Assembly (NCBI GenBank): GCA_038496445.1
Contig: JALMLS010000138.1
Location: 186,001-250,000 of the forward strand
Reading direction: 5' to 3'
DNA length: 64,000 bases
Origin: Trichosphaerium sp. ATCC 40318
Taxonomy: Eukaryota > Discosea > Flabellinia > Trichosidae
A program made the translations under genes and the position numbers. Below the pieces are notes generated by a model, which worked only from the letters and a program-made list of their open reading frames with translations, was not told the origin of the DNA and did no database searches. Below, one piece after another: positions 11,561 to 24,900 of the stretch (position 1 is the first letter of the stretch; the number at the start of each line of letters is the position of its first letter).

Positions 11561-12525
11561 ATGACAACACATAAACAATCAACCGAAATATGGCTCGTAA
11601 GACATGGATGTACAGATTACAACCTTGAAGGACGTGTACAAGGTACCTGCAAAACAATCAAAAGTGTGCTTGTAACAGTAGCTTACGGCTCTTTGTACTA
11701 GGTCATATTGATACCCACTTGAACGAAGCAGGCAGACAGCAAGCACATAAACTTATGCACTATCTCAGAGGACTAGATAAGCCATTCCACGCGATATATT
11801 CATCGGATTTGAGTAGAACTGTATGTCTTCTTCTCAATTACTAAACTCTTACACTTCAGATCTGAGATCGATCTTCGCTCCTTTACCTTACTGATGTTTC
11901 ACATAGAAAGAAACAGCGGAACCACTAAAGCGCGCATTCAATCTAGAAGTACAATGCGATAAACGACTACGTCTAATCAATAAGGGGACATGGCAAGGCA
12001 TCCCTCGTAATCAAGTACATCTTCGCGATGACTACAAACACTATAAAACAACAGATGCCATACCTGGTGGTGAGTCAAGAGCACGTACGTCTACTACCAG
12101 TCTAATTGTTTTAACATATTCTAACTTCTATTTCTAGAACTTAGAGCGCGGGCAACAGATGTATTTAAAGAGATAGTAGCTAAGCACAAAGGACAGCGTG
12201 TACTTATTGTAAGTTGAGAAAGCAACCATGGTTTTTTTTTCCAATATCAACTTTTTCGATCCAATTATCTCCTAATTTCTTTGTTTACTTTCAATCTGTT
12301 GTGTGATTGAGACGCTAATAATATCTCTAGATATCTCATGGAGGCACTATAAAAGCGATAATCACACACGTGCTCAGAGCACCAATTCATTCGTATTTTC
12401 CATTAAATATTACAAATACAAGTATTACGAAGATTCTACCTGAAGAAGAACATACTTTTGCTCGAGACGTTAAAGGAAAGATAGTAGCTATAGGTGCTGT
12501 ACCTCATCTGAATCAACAATTGTAA
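11561..12525 (+). CDS. Histidine phosphatase (phosphoglycerate-mutase-like)
   Basis: The protein starts MTTHKQSTEIWLVRHG, where RHG carries the phosphate-accepting histidine of this superfamily. It continues with NLEGRVQG, IYSSDLSRT (the conserved Ser-Asp-Leu region), GTWQGIP and PGGES, and reaches the second catalytic histidine in IISHGGTIKAI. Five exons are joined across short introns beginning GTACCT, GTATGT, GTACGT and GTAAGT. The deduced size of about 230 residues fits a cobC/GpmB- or fructose-2,6-bisphosphatase-type phosphatase rather than a glycolytic mutase; substrate specificity cannot be told. The C-terminus ends PHLNQQL with no targeting signal seen. Confidence 0.88.
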
Positions 12526-12961
12526 CTTGGTAACCTGTGTTAATACCAGTTCATTGGCAATAAAGTAACTTATTTAAACAACGTTTGAGTAGCAAGTGTT
12601 AACGTGATCATCCATCATCCAACTACCTAACGCCACAGACTCAAAAAATACACAGGCAAAATTCACAGTACTAGGCAGAGTGACAAAGGAAAATTCTGTG
12701 AGGGACGAAGATACTAGCTTTTATCACGTGACACGAACTTTGTTTTTGACATATCAGTTCAACTGTAAACGCTCACAAGGACTCAAGCTACCACAATGTT
12801 AATCCCATGAGACCACGTATGCTGATTACTGTTGTACGACATGCATCTCAGTAGCTACTTCAATTCTTCAGAAATCCTACAAGAACCAAACTGCTTTTTT
12901 ATGGAAAATTGCTTCTTTTTGTTTTTCAGTTCTGTTTACGTCATTTTTTATAAATTACATC
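12526..12961. other. Intergenic
   Basis: No gene seen. A TCACGTGA octamer lies at 12724-12731, about 230 bases before the EF-hand gene. Confidence 0.5.
12724..12731. promoter_or_regulatory. TCACGTGA palindrome
   Basis: Perfect octamer in the upstream region of the EF-hand gene. Confidence 0.45.
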
Positions 12962-14377
12962 ATGTACGGCGGCGGAGCTCCACCACCACTCAGTAAGCGT
13001 ATCTTTGACAAGTATGATAAGGTACATCTGCAACTAAAAAAAAACGACTTTGCTAATTGGGAATAGGACGATAGCGGTTCTATCTTGAACGCTGAGTTCC
13101 AGGCTATGGTATACGAGCTTGGATACCATTTGAAAGATGAAGAAGTTGCTCTTGCTTTAAAGAAGTTAGACGCGTACGTAAAGCCAACTAAACAAGGATT
13201 TGCTTTCTTTGTACTCGTTTTTCGGTACAATTCGTTCTGACCCGCTAAATAGTAACGGAAGTGGCTCTATTGAATACAAAGGTACAGTAAACAGCGATTC
13301 CCACCCTTGTGAACGCGACAACACTTCGGCCTGCGAGTAATCTTTTCACAACAAGGCGTACACGCCACGTTCTTGTTTCAAGACGCAAATACAAGACCTT
13401 TCGTTTTTTGTAAACTACGGCCTTTGCTCACTTTGTTTTTTTCCAGAGTTCAAGCCTTGGTGGTCTTCTGATGATCGATTCGGTAAACTACAACTAACTG
13501 AAAAGGAGCTTGAGTCATTACAACAAGCTGTAACGTACTTTAACTACTTTGACAAAGACAGTACGCGATCCTTGTTTTTGTTGAAATAAAAAGAGTTTTT
13601 TTTTTTTGGCATTTCAACACAAAAACACAAATAACTTTTCATTCTCTCGCCTGACAACTATTGTTTATCGTTTTTACATATCTACTACTATTAAATGTAT
13701 CTAATATATGTTCAGAGAGTGGTTTACTAGCTGCAGGAGAGTTTACTGCTTTCCACAAAGTACGGTCTTTTTTTTTTTGAAAGGATTTAGTTCGAATGAA
13801 AATTAATGCTCTACTGTAGAATCTTGTTGATAATAAAGTGACTACAATGGACCACGATAGCCTTTTATCTACTCTGGATACTGATTCTACTGGAAGCATC
13901 TCATTCAACGGTACGTTTTGTTTCAATAAATGTTTGACAAATTGGGTCTTTTTGTTTCTGGACATATCAGTAATGTTTTTTTTCAGAGTACGTCAATTGG
14001 CTCCTCAAAACTGGCGCTGTAAAAGTAATGTAAGAGGTGTTAGTTCACAAGTAATAAAGACAACCTTCCCTTTCCGAATGCTAGGTTCATCTACAAACAA
14101 ACTAAAAATTGTACGATTGGTATTGAAAAATAAAAAATATTTTTTCTTAGACTGCGGTGCCTCTGCGTGAAAATTTCAACAGAAAAACTTACAATGTGGA
14201 TAACATAATTCTCTTTTTTCGACCAGCAAGGTAACTTTAGGAGTTTTGTTGCTTGGCTACGACAGCGATAATCCTAATTTAATCTCTCCCATGAGCAAAA
14301 GAAACCAAGCAAAGGTTCAAAAGGTTCAACACAATAAAAAAACTGAGAAACAAAGTAACAGGCAGCGTTTTAGTTAA
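12962..14377 (+). CDS. Four-EF-hand calcium-binding protein
   Basis: ATG at 12962 starts MYGGGAPPPLSKRIF. Four EF loops are readable after splicing: DKDDSGSILNAEF, DANGSGSIEYKEF, DKDSSGLLAAGEF and DTDSTGSISFNEY, each with acidic or Ser/Asn residues at the calcium positions and Glu or a near equivalent at position 12. An insert containing FKPWWSSDDRFG separates hands 2 and 3, longer than in calmodulin. After NWLLKTGAVK the 3' end is uncertain. A stop occurs at 14031 if unspliced. Splicing leads instead to VPLRENFNRKTYN and then either FRSFVAWLRQR (stop near 14270) or KVTLGVLLLGYDSDNPN with a Lys/Gln-rich tail (stop 14375). It is probably a cytosolic calcium sensor. Confidence 0.75.
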
Positions 14378-14412
14378 AAGTTAACTCTTATTTGAATACA
14401 TCACTTTACAGA

Positions 14413-14735
14413 TTAATCTGAGGATTCTTCTTCAGAAGATGATTCTTCTTCAGATGATTCTTCCTCAGAGGATTCCTCTTCAGAGGAGGATTCTTCCTCA
14501 GACGATTCTTCTTCAGAGGATTCATCGTCTTCGTCTGATGATTCTTCATCACCAGATGATTCATCCTCATCAGAGGATTCATCGTAAGAGCTGGACTCTT
14601 CATCTACATCACCAGATGATTCATCATCGTCAGAGTCATCATCGTCATCGTCAGAGTCATCATCAGATTCAGAGTCAGAGTCATCATCGGAGTCAGAGTC
14701 AGAGTCGTCGTCATCATCAGAAGATGAATCACCGC
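14413..14735 (-). repeat. Ser/Asp/Glu-rich acidic repeat (coding)
   Basis: Degenerate repeats of GAn/TCn codons encode runs such as SSEEESSEEE and [12 protein letters not shown]. They form the C-terminal tail of the FAS1 gene. The many Ser residues followed by acidic residues are ideal casein-kinase-2-type sites. Confidence 0.85.
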
Positions 14736-17700
14736 CACCGACACCGACACCAACATTGACGTTAGCGCCACCGGACATTTCAGCACCATGTGGTTCCTTA
14801 GCACCACCAGATACTTCATCATCGTCACCCTTCTTTCTAAAGAGAAGTACGACAACGACGACAATAAGGATAAGTACAACAACGGCAACAATTACTACAA
14901 TAAGCATTAGCGACAAATGTCACAATATTGAGATCAAACCAAAAAAAGTTTCAAACCGAAAACTTGAACACGTACTGATACCGGCAATAGCACCACCTCC
15001 AAGACCACCATCTGGTGGAGATACGGCAGCTGCAGTTGGAGTGGCAACTGGAGCAACTGGAGCAACTGGTACAACAACTGGAGCAGTAGGTGCAGGTGTA
15101 ACAACAGGACGAGTAATAACTGGAGATGCAGCTACGTTCTAAATAAAATAATCAGACAACAGACTTCGAAAATGCAAGCAAAACAAAAGTGAAAAACGTA
15201 CATCAACACCAACAGAAACCCCGTTAGTAGCAAGAGCAGCACTCAAATCAGCACCAGAGGTAGGACTGTTTACAAAACCGACAACACCAGCTGTATCTGC
15301 AGTAGCAGAAGTGCTGATACTGTAAGTGGTAGCTGATTGACGTTTGGTAGCAGTGACAACTACGATAATAGGATCAACTGAAGAGTTGGTGACGGTCTTC
15401 CATGTGCTCTTGAGAGTTGTAATTTCATTGTCTGTGAGGGGACGGTCAAAGGTTACTAGAACTGTAATGTTTCCGTCAGTTGGGCATTGTTCGGTTTGTG
15501 CATCAGCAGAAGCCATCTCACTCTACAAACAAACATAACGGTTAGAACGAGGTAAAAAGACAATAAAATTGCTTTGGGTTAACAAGACGTACACCAAGAG
15601 TCCATTCAAGGGTAGTTGTGAAGTTAATTTGGACAAGACCAGTTTGGAAGTTCTTGTTTTCGAATCCAGAAGCAAAGCTGGTTGGTTGGTTGGTAACCTA
15701 AGTTTACGAATAAGAACACAACATCAAAGCAGATAAGATAGACGTACAGAAGCAGGTGTAGATCCATCAATCTCGAAAGTGTTCATGGCTGTTTGAGCAT
15801 TAATGGTAATGAGGTCAGAGCCTTGAAGGTTCCAGCCAACGAAAGCTGTGAATCCATTGTCGGTAGGGGAGATGCAATCAACGAATGGAGTAATGGTTAC
15901 TACAGCAGCAGCAGTTGGTGCAGTTGGTTGAACTGGAGCTACAGGAGCCATTGTAGGTGCCAAAGTTGTGACTTGTTGGCACGTAGTAGGCGCTGTAAAC
16001 TCAGGTACGATAGTAGTACCAGTAGGGCGAGTTGGTAAGATGCTTTGGATGACGTGAATGACACCATTGGAAGCTGGGATATCAGCAATACAGACAGGAA
16101 CTCCGTCAATAGTGATGGTAGAACCATTTTTGACAACAGTGATATTTTGCCCGTTGAGAGAAGTACCGACAAGTGTGGTACCCTCAGGCACATCAGCAGA
16201 GAACAAAGCAGCGCCTTCAACAATGTGAAAGTTCAACAAGGACAATAATCCAAGTCCCAAAGTGTCATTGGTAAGACTGTCAATCAATGTTTGGTTTGTT
16301 TCAGCGACAGCGAAAGCCTAAAGGAAATATCAGCAACAACTGGTACAATTATTTTAGAGAAAAACGTACAGCAGAGGCTGGTACAAAAGCAGTGAATGTT
16401 TTAGTGGAGTTGCCAATGTCAGCAAAAATACCAGCAGGAGCAGAGTTGATAATATTGCCAGCAACTTGGTTGAAAGTAGCAGTAATTGCAGAAAATTGGG
16501 TAATTGCAGCAATGGTAAAATCAGGATGGATGAGTGCGTTGTCAATAGCATGAGCGACACCATTAGAGGCGAGGACATCAGCAATTGCGACAGTAGCAGG
16601 GAAAGTTGCAGAAGGGTTGATCTTTACAGTTCCATTTACTACAGCTAACTCAAGTGAAGCAGAGTTAGCAGAGACGAGAGTAGCGCCATCAGAAATTCCA
16701 TCAGCGTAAGTCTACAAGAAAAATGAGTTCAAAAAAGAGAAACAAGGCAAAAAATACAAATATTGAGGAATTGAAGCAAAATACGTACAACGCCTCCAAC
16801 AGCATGGTACAAAACAAATTTTGAGGCCATAGCAGTGTCCAAAGCAAGGATATCAACAAAATCAGCAGGGAATTTGTCGAAAGCAGCGTTGACAGGACCA
16901 AAGACGGTCAAAGGAGTGTTGCTGTTGAGGGTAGGGAGCAATCCAGCGCCAGTAGCGAGCTTGGTGACTTGTGCGAGTTCGCTAGAACCAGCAGCAATTC
17001 CACCAATAGTGAGAGCAGGGAATAAAACTTTGTTTACTCCATGTATCATAAAGTTAGAAGACATAATATCTGCTTCAACAACGGCGGAAGGTTCGCTGGT
17101 TGGGTTTTGCAAAGCTGCATTAGGGTTGAGCTTGACAGTTCCCGAAACGTTAGTAGCTTGGATAGCTTGAGGGACGCTGGCGTTGAAAAAACTTGGCAAT
17201 TTGCTGTACAAACGGGTCTAGTCGTAAAGTTAGATCCATTTTTTGAGAGAAAAAAAACAAGCGCTATGAGAACGTACAGGAGTGCTTCCAAGGAGAGTGG
17301 CAGCATCGACAAAAACAGGGGAAGCTGGGTTAGTACTCCAAATGTGGTACTTGAGAACAGAAACAGTATCTAAAAGGATTTAGTGGTCGATTTCTTTTGT
17401 ACGTTGCGCATAAAAACAAATATAAATAACTACAAAAACCGTACCGTTAAAAGATCCAAGCAAGGCTTGTGCTGCAGTAAAGGCTTCATTGGTTGGAGCG
17501 AACAAGTTGTACATTCCAGTGCTGTTAGCAATAATGTCGGCAACAGCAGGATAAGCTTCAATAGCGGTAACGAGCATACTGTAGTTTGATAAACCTCTCA
17601 AAACCTCCAAAGCATTTTGCTTTGCTAAAAGTTAGTAAAGTATTCGTAAAGTAATATACGTACAAGACCGACAACAGGTGCTGCGGTTGTAGGAACAACA

Positions 17701-18551
17701 GGTGCTGCGGTTGTAGGAATAACAGGTGCCGCGGTTGTTGGAGCTACAGTTGTTGGAGCCACAGTTGTTGGTGCGACGGTCGTTGGTGGTCCAGCAGTTG
17801 TTGGAGCTACAGTTGTTGGAGGTCCAGCAGTTGTTGGAGCCATAGTTGTTGGAGCTACAGTTGTTGGAGCTACAGTTGTTGGTGCGACGGTTGTTGGAGG
17901 TCCAGCAGTTGTTGGAGCCATAGTTGTTGGAGCTACAGTTGTTGGAGCCACAGTTGTTGGTGCGACGGTCGTTGGTGGTCCAGCAGTTGTTGGAGCCATA
18001 GTTGTTGGTGCGACAGTTGTTGGAGCCACAGTTGTTGGTGCGACGGTTGTTGGTGGTCCAGCAGTTGTTGGAGCCATAGTTGTTGGTGCGACAGTTGTTG
18101 GCGCTACAGTCGTTGGCGCTACAGTTGTTGGAGCCACAGTCGTTGGCGCTACAGTTGTTGGAGCTACAGTTGTTGGAGCTACAGTCGTTGGCGCTACAGT
18201 TGTTGGCGCTACAGTTGTTGGAGCTACAGTCGTTGGAGCTACAGTTGTTGGAGCCACAGTTGTTGGCGCTACAGTCGTTGGAGCTACAGTTGTTGGCGCT
18301 ACAGTTGTTGGCGCTACAGTTGTTGGCGCTACAGTCGTTGGCGCTACAGTCGTTGGCGCTACAGTTGTTGGAGCCACAGTTGTTGGCGGTAACGTTGTTG
18401 GAGGTAACGTTGTCGGAGGTAACGTTGTCGGTGGTAACGTTGTCGGAGGTAACGTTGTTGGAGGTAACGTTGTCGGAGGTGGAGTCGCCTGACCAATAAC
18501 ACCACTGAGCAGCACAGCTGCGATAAATAAATAAATAAGACTGTTATGCAT
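14413..18551 (-). CDS. Fasciclin (FAS1) repeat adhesion protein with mucin stalk and acidic tail
   Basis: Reading from ATG 18551: signal peptide (MHNSLIYLFIAAVLLSGVIG); about 250 residues of TLPPT/TVAPT repeats; three FAS1 adhesion domains marked by NLFAPTNEAFTA with INKVLFP-like HGVNKVLFPALT, TVFGPVNAAFDKFPADF, and FTAFVPAS with NGVIHVIQSILP. A second Thr/Pro linker follows, then a region with the FVDCISPTDNGFTAFVGW and PTSFASGF pattern common in surface proteins, a beta-rich segment, another Pro/Thr linker, one transmembrane helix (VAVVVLILIVVVVVLLF), an RKK stop-transfer and the acidic tail. Introns mostly start GTACGT. FAS1 domains mediate cell-cell or matrix adhesion. Talin begins its 3' end 375 bases upstream on the same strand. 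Treating 14413-18551 as one gene rests on frame-consistent splices and the shared strand. Confidence 0.85.
17690..18490 (-). repeat. Thr/Pro minisatellite (TVAPT) in the FAS1 gene
   Basis: A tandem array of 15-base units encodes TVAPT, with TLPPT at the signal-peptide end, MAPTTAGPP variants in the middle and TTAAPV near the FAS1 domains. A higher-order unit containing AGPPTTVAPT repeats about five times. It is a mucin-like, probably O-glycosylated stalk and likely varies in length between individuals. Confidence 0.9.
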
Positions 18552-18926
18552 GGTTCGACAACGAGAGCTGTTGTTTAGGTTGCAGTAGAAGTTAAAAAAG
18601 GAAGTTAATGACTTAAGATGTTCGCGTTTACTTTAGGCGCAAGTGGGAGATATTCGGCTGAGTGAGCGCGTACAGAACTCATCCCTATCGTATTAAGCGC
18701 TTCCACTCTTTTTCTCTACATCTATCTTGAAAACTAACTATCTGAAGTTTTGGTGATGGGAAATAGGGATAACGCGCTAACTTTGCCGTAAAATACGCGT
18801 AAACAAAAAAAGAACACCAAAAACAAAATTAAAAAACTTAAGTTTTATCACCACACCGATAATAATAACAAGTATCTACATAGTTGGGTTTTGTGTAGTT
18901 ATACGCAAAGTTACAGTTTACTCGGT
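18552..18926. other. Intergenic between talin and the FAS1 gene
   Basis: It must hold the talin 3' end and the FAS1 promoter. No conserved octamer or coding signal was seen. Confidence 0.5.
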
Positions 18927-21900
18927 TTAAGAGGAGTATTGCGCTTTGTTCATCTTATGAAGCTTATCGCGCTCTTTTTTGATTTGCGCTTCCAATCGCA
19001 GAATAGCTGCTTGTTGGTCCAGTTTTGCAGTTGCGGCTTTTGCAAAAGAGAAGGCGCTGAAGTCCGTTTCCTCTTCTTCGTCGTCTTGGAATTTTGCTGC
19101 AGACGCAGCAGCGTTAACGAGTTGTCCTATGAAGTTATTAAAAAAAACTTCCATTTCCCAAGTAGACAAGAAATCACCAAAATAAGATGTTTGGTAAAAA
19201 TATTTTCGTACCAGTTGCGTGTGCGACTGCTTTTGCAGCCACAGACAATTTTTGTTGCGATGCGGAGTTAGGGTCAGCCTTAACTTTGCACGCGTAGACC
19301 AATTGTGCTGTAGCTGCGGCAACAGCCTTAGCTGTAGCTACGAGTTGTGCTTCGTCTACGTTATTGTCTACAGCTTCGTTTGCTGCTCCAACTAGCCGTT
19401 GAACTGTACCAGCAACGGCTTGAGCCGCAGAAATAAGTCCTACTATGTATTAGCGTTGCTTCAGAGTGTATGCAAGCGCACCATTGGCCCAAGTTGGATC
19501 AGCTTTGTACTTTCTACCAGCAGGCGTTTTGAATTTATCAATACGTTCTTGTTGTGCCACCGCTGCGGCTTCAACAAGCTTACCAGTAGCCAGAGCAATA
19601 GCTCTGGCAGCCTTTACAATAGCTTCTTTAATATCGTACTCGTCTAGTACACCAGGTGTCTTTGGTGTTTTACGTTGCGGTTTGTACGACAATAACTTTT
19701 GTGCGCACTCAGCAATGACAGCAGCTGCTTGACGTAGTTCGTCAGCTGCCATACTCTCTAGCGAGTTAGCATCGTCCTCAATCTTGAGGTCTGCTGTATC
19801 TGGTAATTTACGAAGTGCCTACCAAAATACATTAACAAAAAGGATACAGTTAAATAGTAAAGCCGTACAGCTTCGAGGTTTCTCAAGCACGTTGTAACTG
19901 CACCAGACGATTCCTCTAGTTTGCTTTGAGTTTGTTCGTCTTGTCTGTTCAGCTTTGAAGTATCAAGCATGCCTATCACAGCATTTGCAGTTTCTCCAGC
20001 CGCTACGACAATAGCCTATTGTACAAGATTAATTTAAACAGAAAGGTTATTCCAGAATATCGTACATTCTTAGCTTCATCATCAGGGCTGCCTCTAGCAA
20101 CAGGATTGGATGTGTTTATGAGTTTTTCCACTGCAGGGAAAGTATTTTTAGCTGCATCGATGAGTTCGTCTTGGTTAGCGGCGAACATAAGGTCCGCAGT
20201 GTTCGTGATGATTTCTTTCGCCTACAAATGCGTAAGATTTAGTTTTGGGAAGGGTAAAAACGAACTACAAGTTTTTACGAGTAGAATTCTCGAACGGGTA
20301 CACTTACAGCCGTTACTACATCTTGCGGCGAAGCAGATTCAAAGCCGTCGCCAGGGCTCTGTAAGAATTGTAGAATTTGTTTCTTAGCAGCCTCAACAGC
20401 CGCTTCTCCTTTTGCGTGGACGTCCAAAGCACTCGTTGCGGTAGCAATGAGCTAAAGAGAGTACTGTAAGCGCGTCGTTTGTTGCAGTAGTTTGGAAGTT
20501 TTTCCCGGTTATACTTTTCTTACCTCCTTTACATTTTCTACAATTGCTTGTTGCGATGACGCTAGCAAAGTTTGTACACCTTTGTCACCTGGTAAGCGTT
20601 GGGCATCCTTTGAAGCCAAGATAATTTGTTGTGAGGCGATAGCTAAGAAAAATGATGAGAAACACTTTTTTTTTTTTTTGAAACGCACCCAATGTTTTGG
20701 CTGTACCAAGTACAGTTTGTTGTGTATTTGGGTCTCCGAGTCTGGATGCAAACAATGACGTGGCATAAGCGACGCGCACAATACATTGTGCAGCTTGCAT
20801 GGCGGATTCACCGAGTATCTCTTGAGTCTGTGATGCAGACTTGGCCATCTTGACAGACATCTTTGCCATGGTGTTGGCAATGCCGACAAGGTTCGTTTGA
20901 AGGGTAGTTAGAGGCTGGGCTATAGCTTCCTTGGAAGGCTCGAATTGACTAGCCTGAGCGTACATACTACTAGTATCCAAATTGACCTACAGAGCATGTC
21001 AGAAGCGGTTCAAAACTGCGAAAACAAAAAACTTACAATGATCTTTCTGATATTTTCTCCAGCCTTGTCGCATAGCATTTCACCGACAGCACCTTTTCTT
21101 ACGGCCTCAAGGAGGTCCTTGATAGCTTTACGAGATGCTTCAGAAGCATCAGTCAAGTCTTTTTGGTATTGTTGGTTCGCAGAGTCAGTTGCGCACTTGA
21201 AAAAAAGAGATGTAAATAAAGTGTTTCAAAGATAGAAGTAAGCTGCGTACCAATTTAGACTTAGCTACTACAGACGTTGCTTGTGCAGCCACAGTCAAGG
21301 CGGCTTGTTTCATGGTCTCCTTGGCTTCAGCACTGGAGGTTGTGGCGATAGCCTTCTTGACAGTATTGATGAGAGTATCCACTGATGTACCGATTCTTTC
21401 GGCTTCAAGACCGACAGCGGCGACGTTCTTCTTGTCGACAGTACGAATACCATTGACAGCTTGGAAGAAGCTGGTAGCATCTTGAATGAGTTGTTCTCTG
21501 TGCACTTGGTATGCTCGCTTTGGAGGCGCAGCAAGAGGAGTATTAAAAGCTCTACCAGCAGCATTGAGTTTGGCAACAGTTTTGTCTAATTCGCTCAAAA
21601 GGTTGACATTGGAGATTACAACACTAACGAGGTTTCCTACAGCTTCAGAGGCTTTCTAAAATACATTGTAAGTGTTTGATAAAGAGCTAAGAATTATATC
21701 ATTACCTTGACCCTAGCAACAATTTTAGTGCCAGAAGCAGCATCTTGGTTGTTGTAGTCTCTGCAAGATACAACCAAATCACCAACTGAATCAGCCAAAA
21801 TTTTGGACAGATTGAACAACTGTCGGCGCTGTTGGTTATCGGTAGTAGCAGAAGCTGCATTTTCTGTGGCAGCAACGAGGAGAGGCATGTCCTTTTGGAC

Positions 21901-24900
21901 TTTTTTGGCTGCAATAACGAGTTCTTGTGCTGTGCCTTGAACACCAGATACAAGTATTTTTACGTCATCAGCAATAAGCTAAAGCACAAAGTGTGTTAGA
22001 GAAAGAACGAATGAGCTAAACAATCGTAGTACCTTCGCAGTATCACCGAGTTTAGCTTGAGCATCAGGGAAACTGTCATTGGTGTTTTGTGCTTTCCACT
22101 CTCCAACATCAATATTGATAACAGCAGCGTCGAGTTTTGTCGAACACTCTTGCAATACACCCATAGCAACTTGACATTGCTTAACACCAGGGTTGAGGCC
22201 AAGAATGACACGTTGAAGATCTTTGAGATTGGCCGTTACATTGGCTGTATTTTGGTTCAAGTCATCTTGAGCAAGTTTAGATTCACCGTTTGAAGCAACA
22301 GCGGCTCCAGCACGGATTAAGCTCGCCGCGGACACACCGAGCGTCTTGACGGCAGTAGCGAGTTTTTTGGCGAGTTGCTCAGGAACGATATCAACAGAGC
22401 TACCACCTGGGCCACGTTTAGTTGCTTCAAGGTTAGAAACCTTAAGCTGCAAATCTTTGGCGCAACCGACAAGTACGCGAAAGTTTTCTGGTGTTCCTTG
22501 TGTAGATAACTTGGCAGCATTGGTGAGACGGTTGGCTGCAGTTGCCATAGCACGAATGCAAGTCAAGAGTTTGGCTTTGCGAGCATCATCACTTTCAGCT
22601 TTAGCCATTTGCTTTGCTTCATTCATGAGTTCAGTAGCAGAGAGCTAAATTAATTAGTGAGTGGCAGATGATTTAAACTTAAGGGTTGAAGAGCTTACCG
22701 CAGCTTGCTTGGTAGCAGCCAAAACCTTTCTTGTGTTTGTGTGCTCCTTGATGATTACTTGACCGCATTTGAGAATCTTTGTAGCGGCAGGAGAGAACTT
22801 GGCTACTTCACCTTTTGAAGCCGAACGCGAAGCTTCTACAAGAGCGAGTACAGTAGCAGCAGTTTGCTTAGCAAATACACCAAGTTTTCCTGGAGCAGTA
22901 CGTGCAGATGAAAGAAGACTAGGGAGGGCTTGAGCCATACCCTTTGAACCCTTTGAAAACTCAACAAGTAGTGTTGGGCGCGCTTTACCGACTGCACCGT
23001 TCAAGTCATCCAAACTAATTGGTATGTGAGAATTTTGAACAGAAATTAAAATTGATAATGTACTTTGCAAGAGCATTGAGGATGTCTCTGCTTGCTTGAC
23101 CGCATTCTGGAGATACAACACCGCCAAGAGATCGCATCAAATCTTCAATAGATTTGCTGACTTGTTCCGAGGCAGCACCGAGATTTTCTACGCTGCTTGA
23201 ATCTTTACTGGCAACTGTGCCTTTGCAGGCATTGAGCAGGGATCCCAAAGAGTCAGCCATTGCACGGGCTGCATCCAAGATATCCATTTTCATTTGCTCG
23301 TCATCAGCAGCTGAAGCAGCGATGTTAACAGATTGAAGGGTTTGGCGACCAGTAGAGAGCACTAGGCGCGCTGCAGAACCCAAAGCTTCTGGGTTGTTCT
23401 TGGCAGTGGAGGAAGCTTGGAGAACAGAGGCTGCTAAAGCCTTGGTGACCATCTCCAATCCTTCAGCGGCATCCTTAAATGATACAGATGTGACTTCACC
23501 GCTAGATAGTGTATCCTTCAAAGTGTTTAAGCGCTTAATGGCTTCATCAGCTTCTCTGGTTTCGAGACCAGATGCAGCTGCTACAACAGAAGCAAGAGAT
23601 CCCTTGGCTTTACCTTGGTCGAGATCAACCTAGTGTAGGTGTTAGATTAACCCATGCAGTAAGAAGTTACATACCACTTTGTTGAGATTTGGATTTCCTT
23701 TCTCCAAAGCGAGTGAACGAGAAGATTTTACGAGGTTTACAATGTCTTCGTTCAACTGTTTACTTGCGCCAATGACACGCTTCTGCATTTGTCTATCTTT
23801 TGTGGTTGAAGCCACAGCACGTGTTGCGTTGGCCATTTGATTCGCAGCATCAGCCAACTCTCTTGTTGGTTGTGAGAGGGAACCGCCTTGTTTTGCGGTT
23901 TGTACAACCTTGTTCAAGGCACCGATAAGATTCTTTTGAGCCAAGAGTAGGAGATTCCTGGCGTTATCTCTGTTTTGTCCTGGGATAGGAACCAAGAGAC
24001 CTTGCTCAGCGCTGAAGAGAGCAGCATCAAGGTCAGAAGAAACCATATCAAACTCTTGCATGGCTTCTTCAATAGCAGCTTGGCCTGTAAGGCGTCCTAC
24101 AACTCCACTTGCTTTGTTGAGGGCTTGGATGGCTTCCTCCAATTCGCCAGCAGCTGCAAGAACGGCTTGGCGTTGATTTGGTTCGTTAAGGTGTCGTGCT
24201 GCACGTTTAGTGGTTACAACAAATCCTTGCATTGGAGGCAATGATTGTGTGCCAGTTTGTAACAAATCTGTTTGGCGAGCCATGTTGTTTGGATCGCGTG
24301 TGGCTTTACCAACAGCTTCGACCAAACCTTTTACAACGTGAGTCATGGTATGTTGACCTTGGTTCAAGTTGTTGCGTGCAGTCTAAACAATAGTCAGAAT
24401 AACATATTGGTAATTTGATGTCGTACCGCATCAGTAACGTGTGGAACAGCAAGACGTGCTGTACCATTAAGTTTGACACCAGCGGCAGCACAACGCTTAG
24501 CATAGTATCTCAAAGTAGTCAAAGCGGCTTCTTTACTGTCACCAACAATTGCCTATTAAACAAAACGTAAGAAAACAGCATTTGAAAAACAAATCCTTTA
24601 ACGCACCTGTACAGCAGCTTGCACGGACTTTGTAGCATCAACCAACGCTTGTTGGTTGTTTGGGTCATTAGGATTTGCGCTGGCGGCCTTAGCGGCAAAT
24701 AAAAGCTTCTTCAAGGCATCGGTTGCGGCTTTTCCAGCCTTTCCGAGGCGCTCTCTGGAAGCTGGGTCAACTACCTTGGCGAGCTTGTTTGAAACACCAA
24801 TAATTTGATTACATGCAGCAACACTGTCCTTCGAGTACTTAATAATAGCTTCGCCGTTTGTAAGATTGGCGCTAGCACTGAGTAAGTATTACAACGTAAC

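Noticed and set aside
14439-14759. + strand Leu/His/Gln-rich frame
   Set aside because: Antisense of the acidic tail repeat of the FAS1 gene.
17690-18490. Regular direct repeats that could be taken for a CRISPR array
   Set aside because: The period is 15 bases with no unique spacers, and the minus strand is an open Thr/Pro frame after a signal peptide.
18080-18499. Long + strand Leu/Gln/Ala frame
   Set aside because: It is the antisense reading of the TVAPT repeat and has no life of its own.
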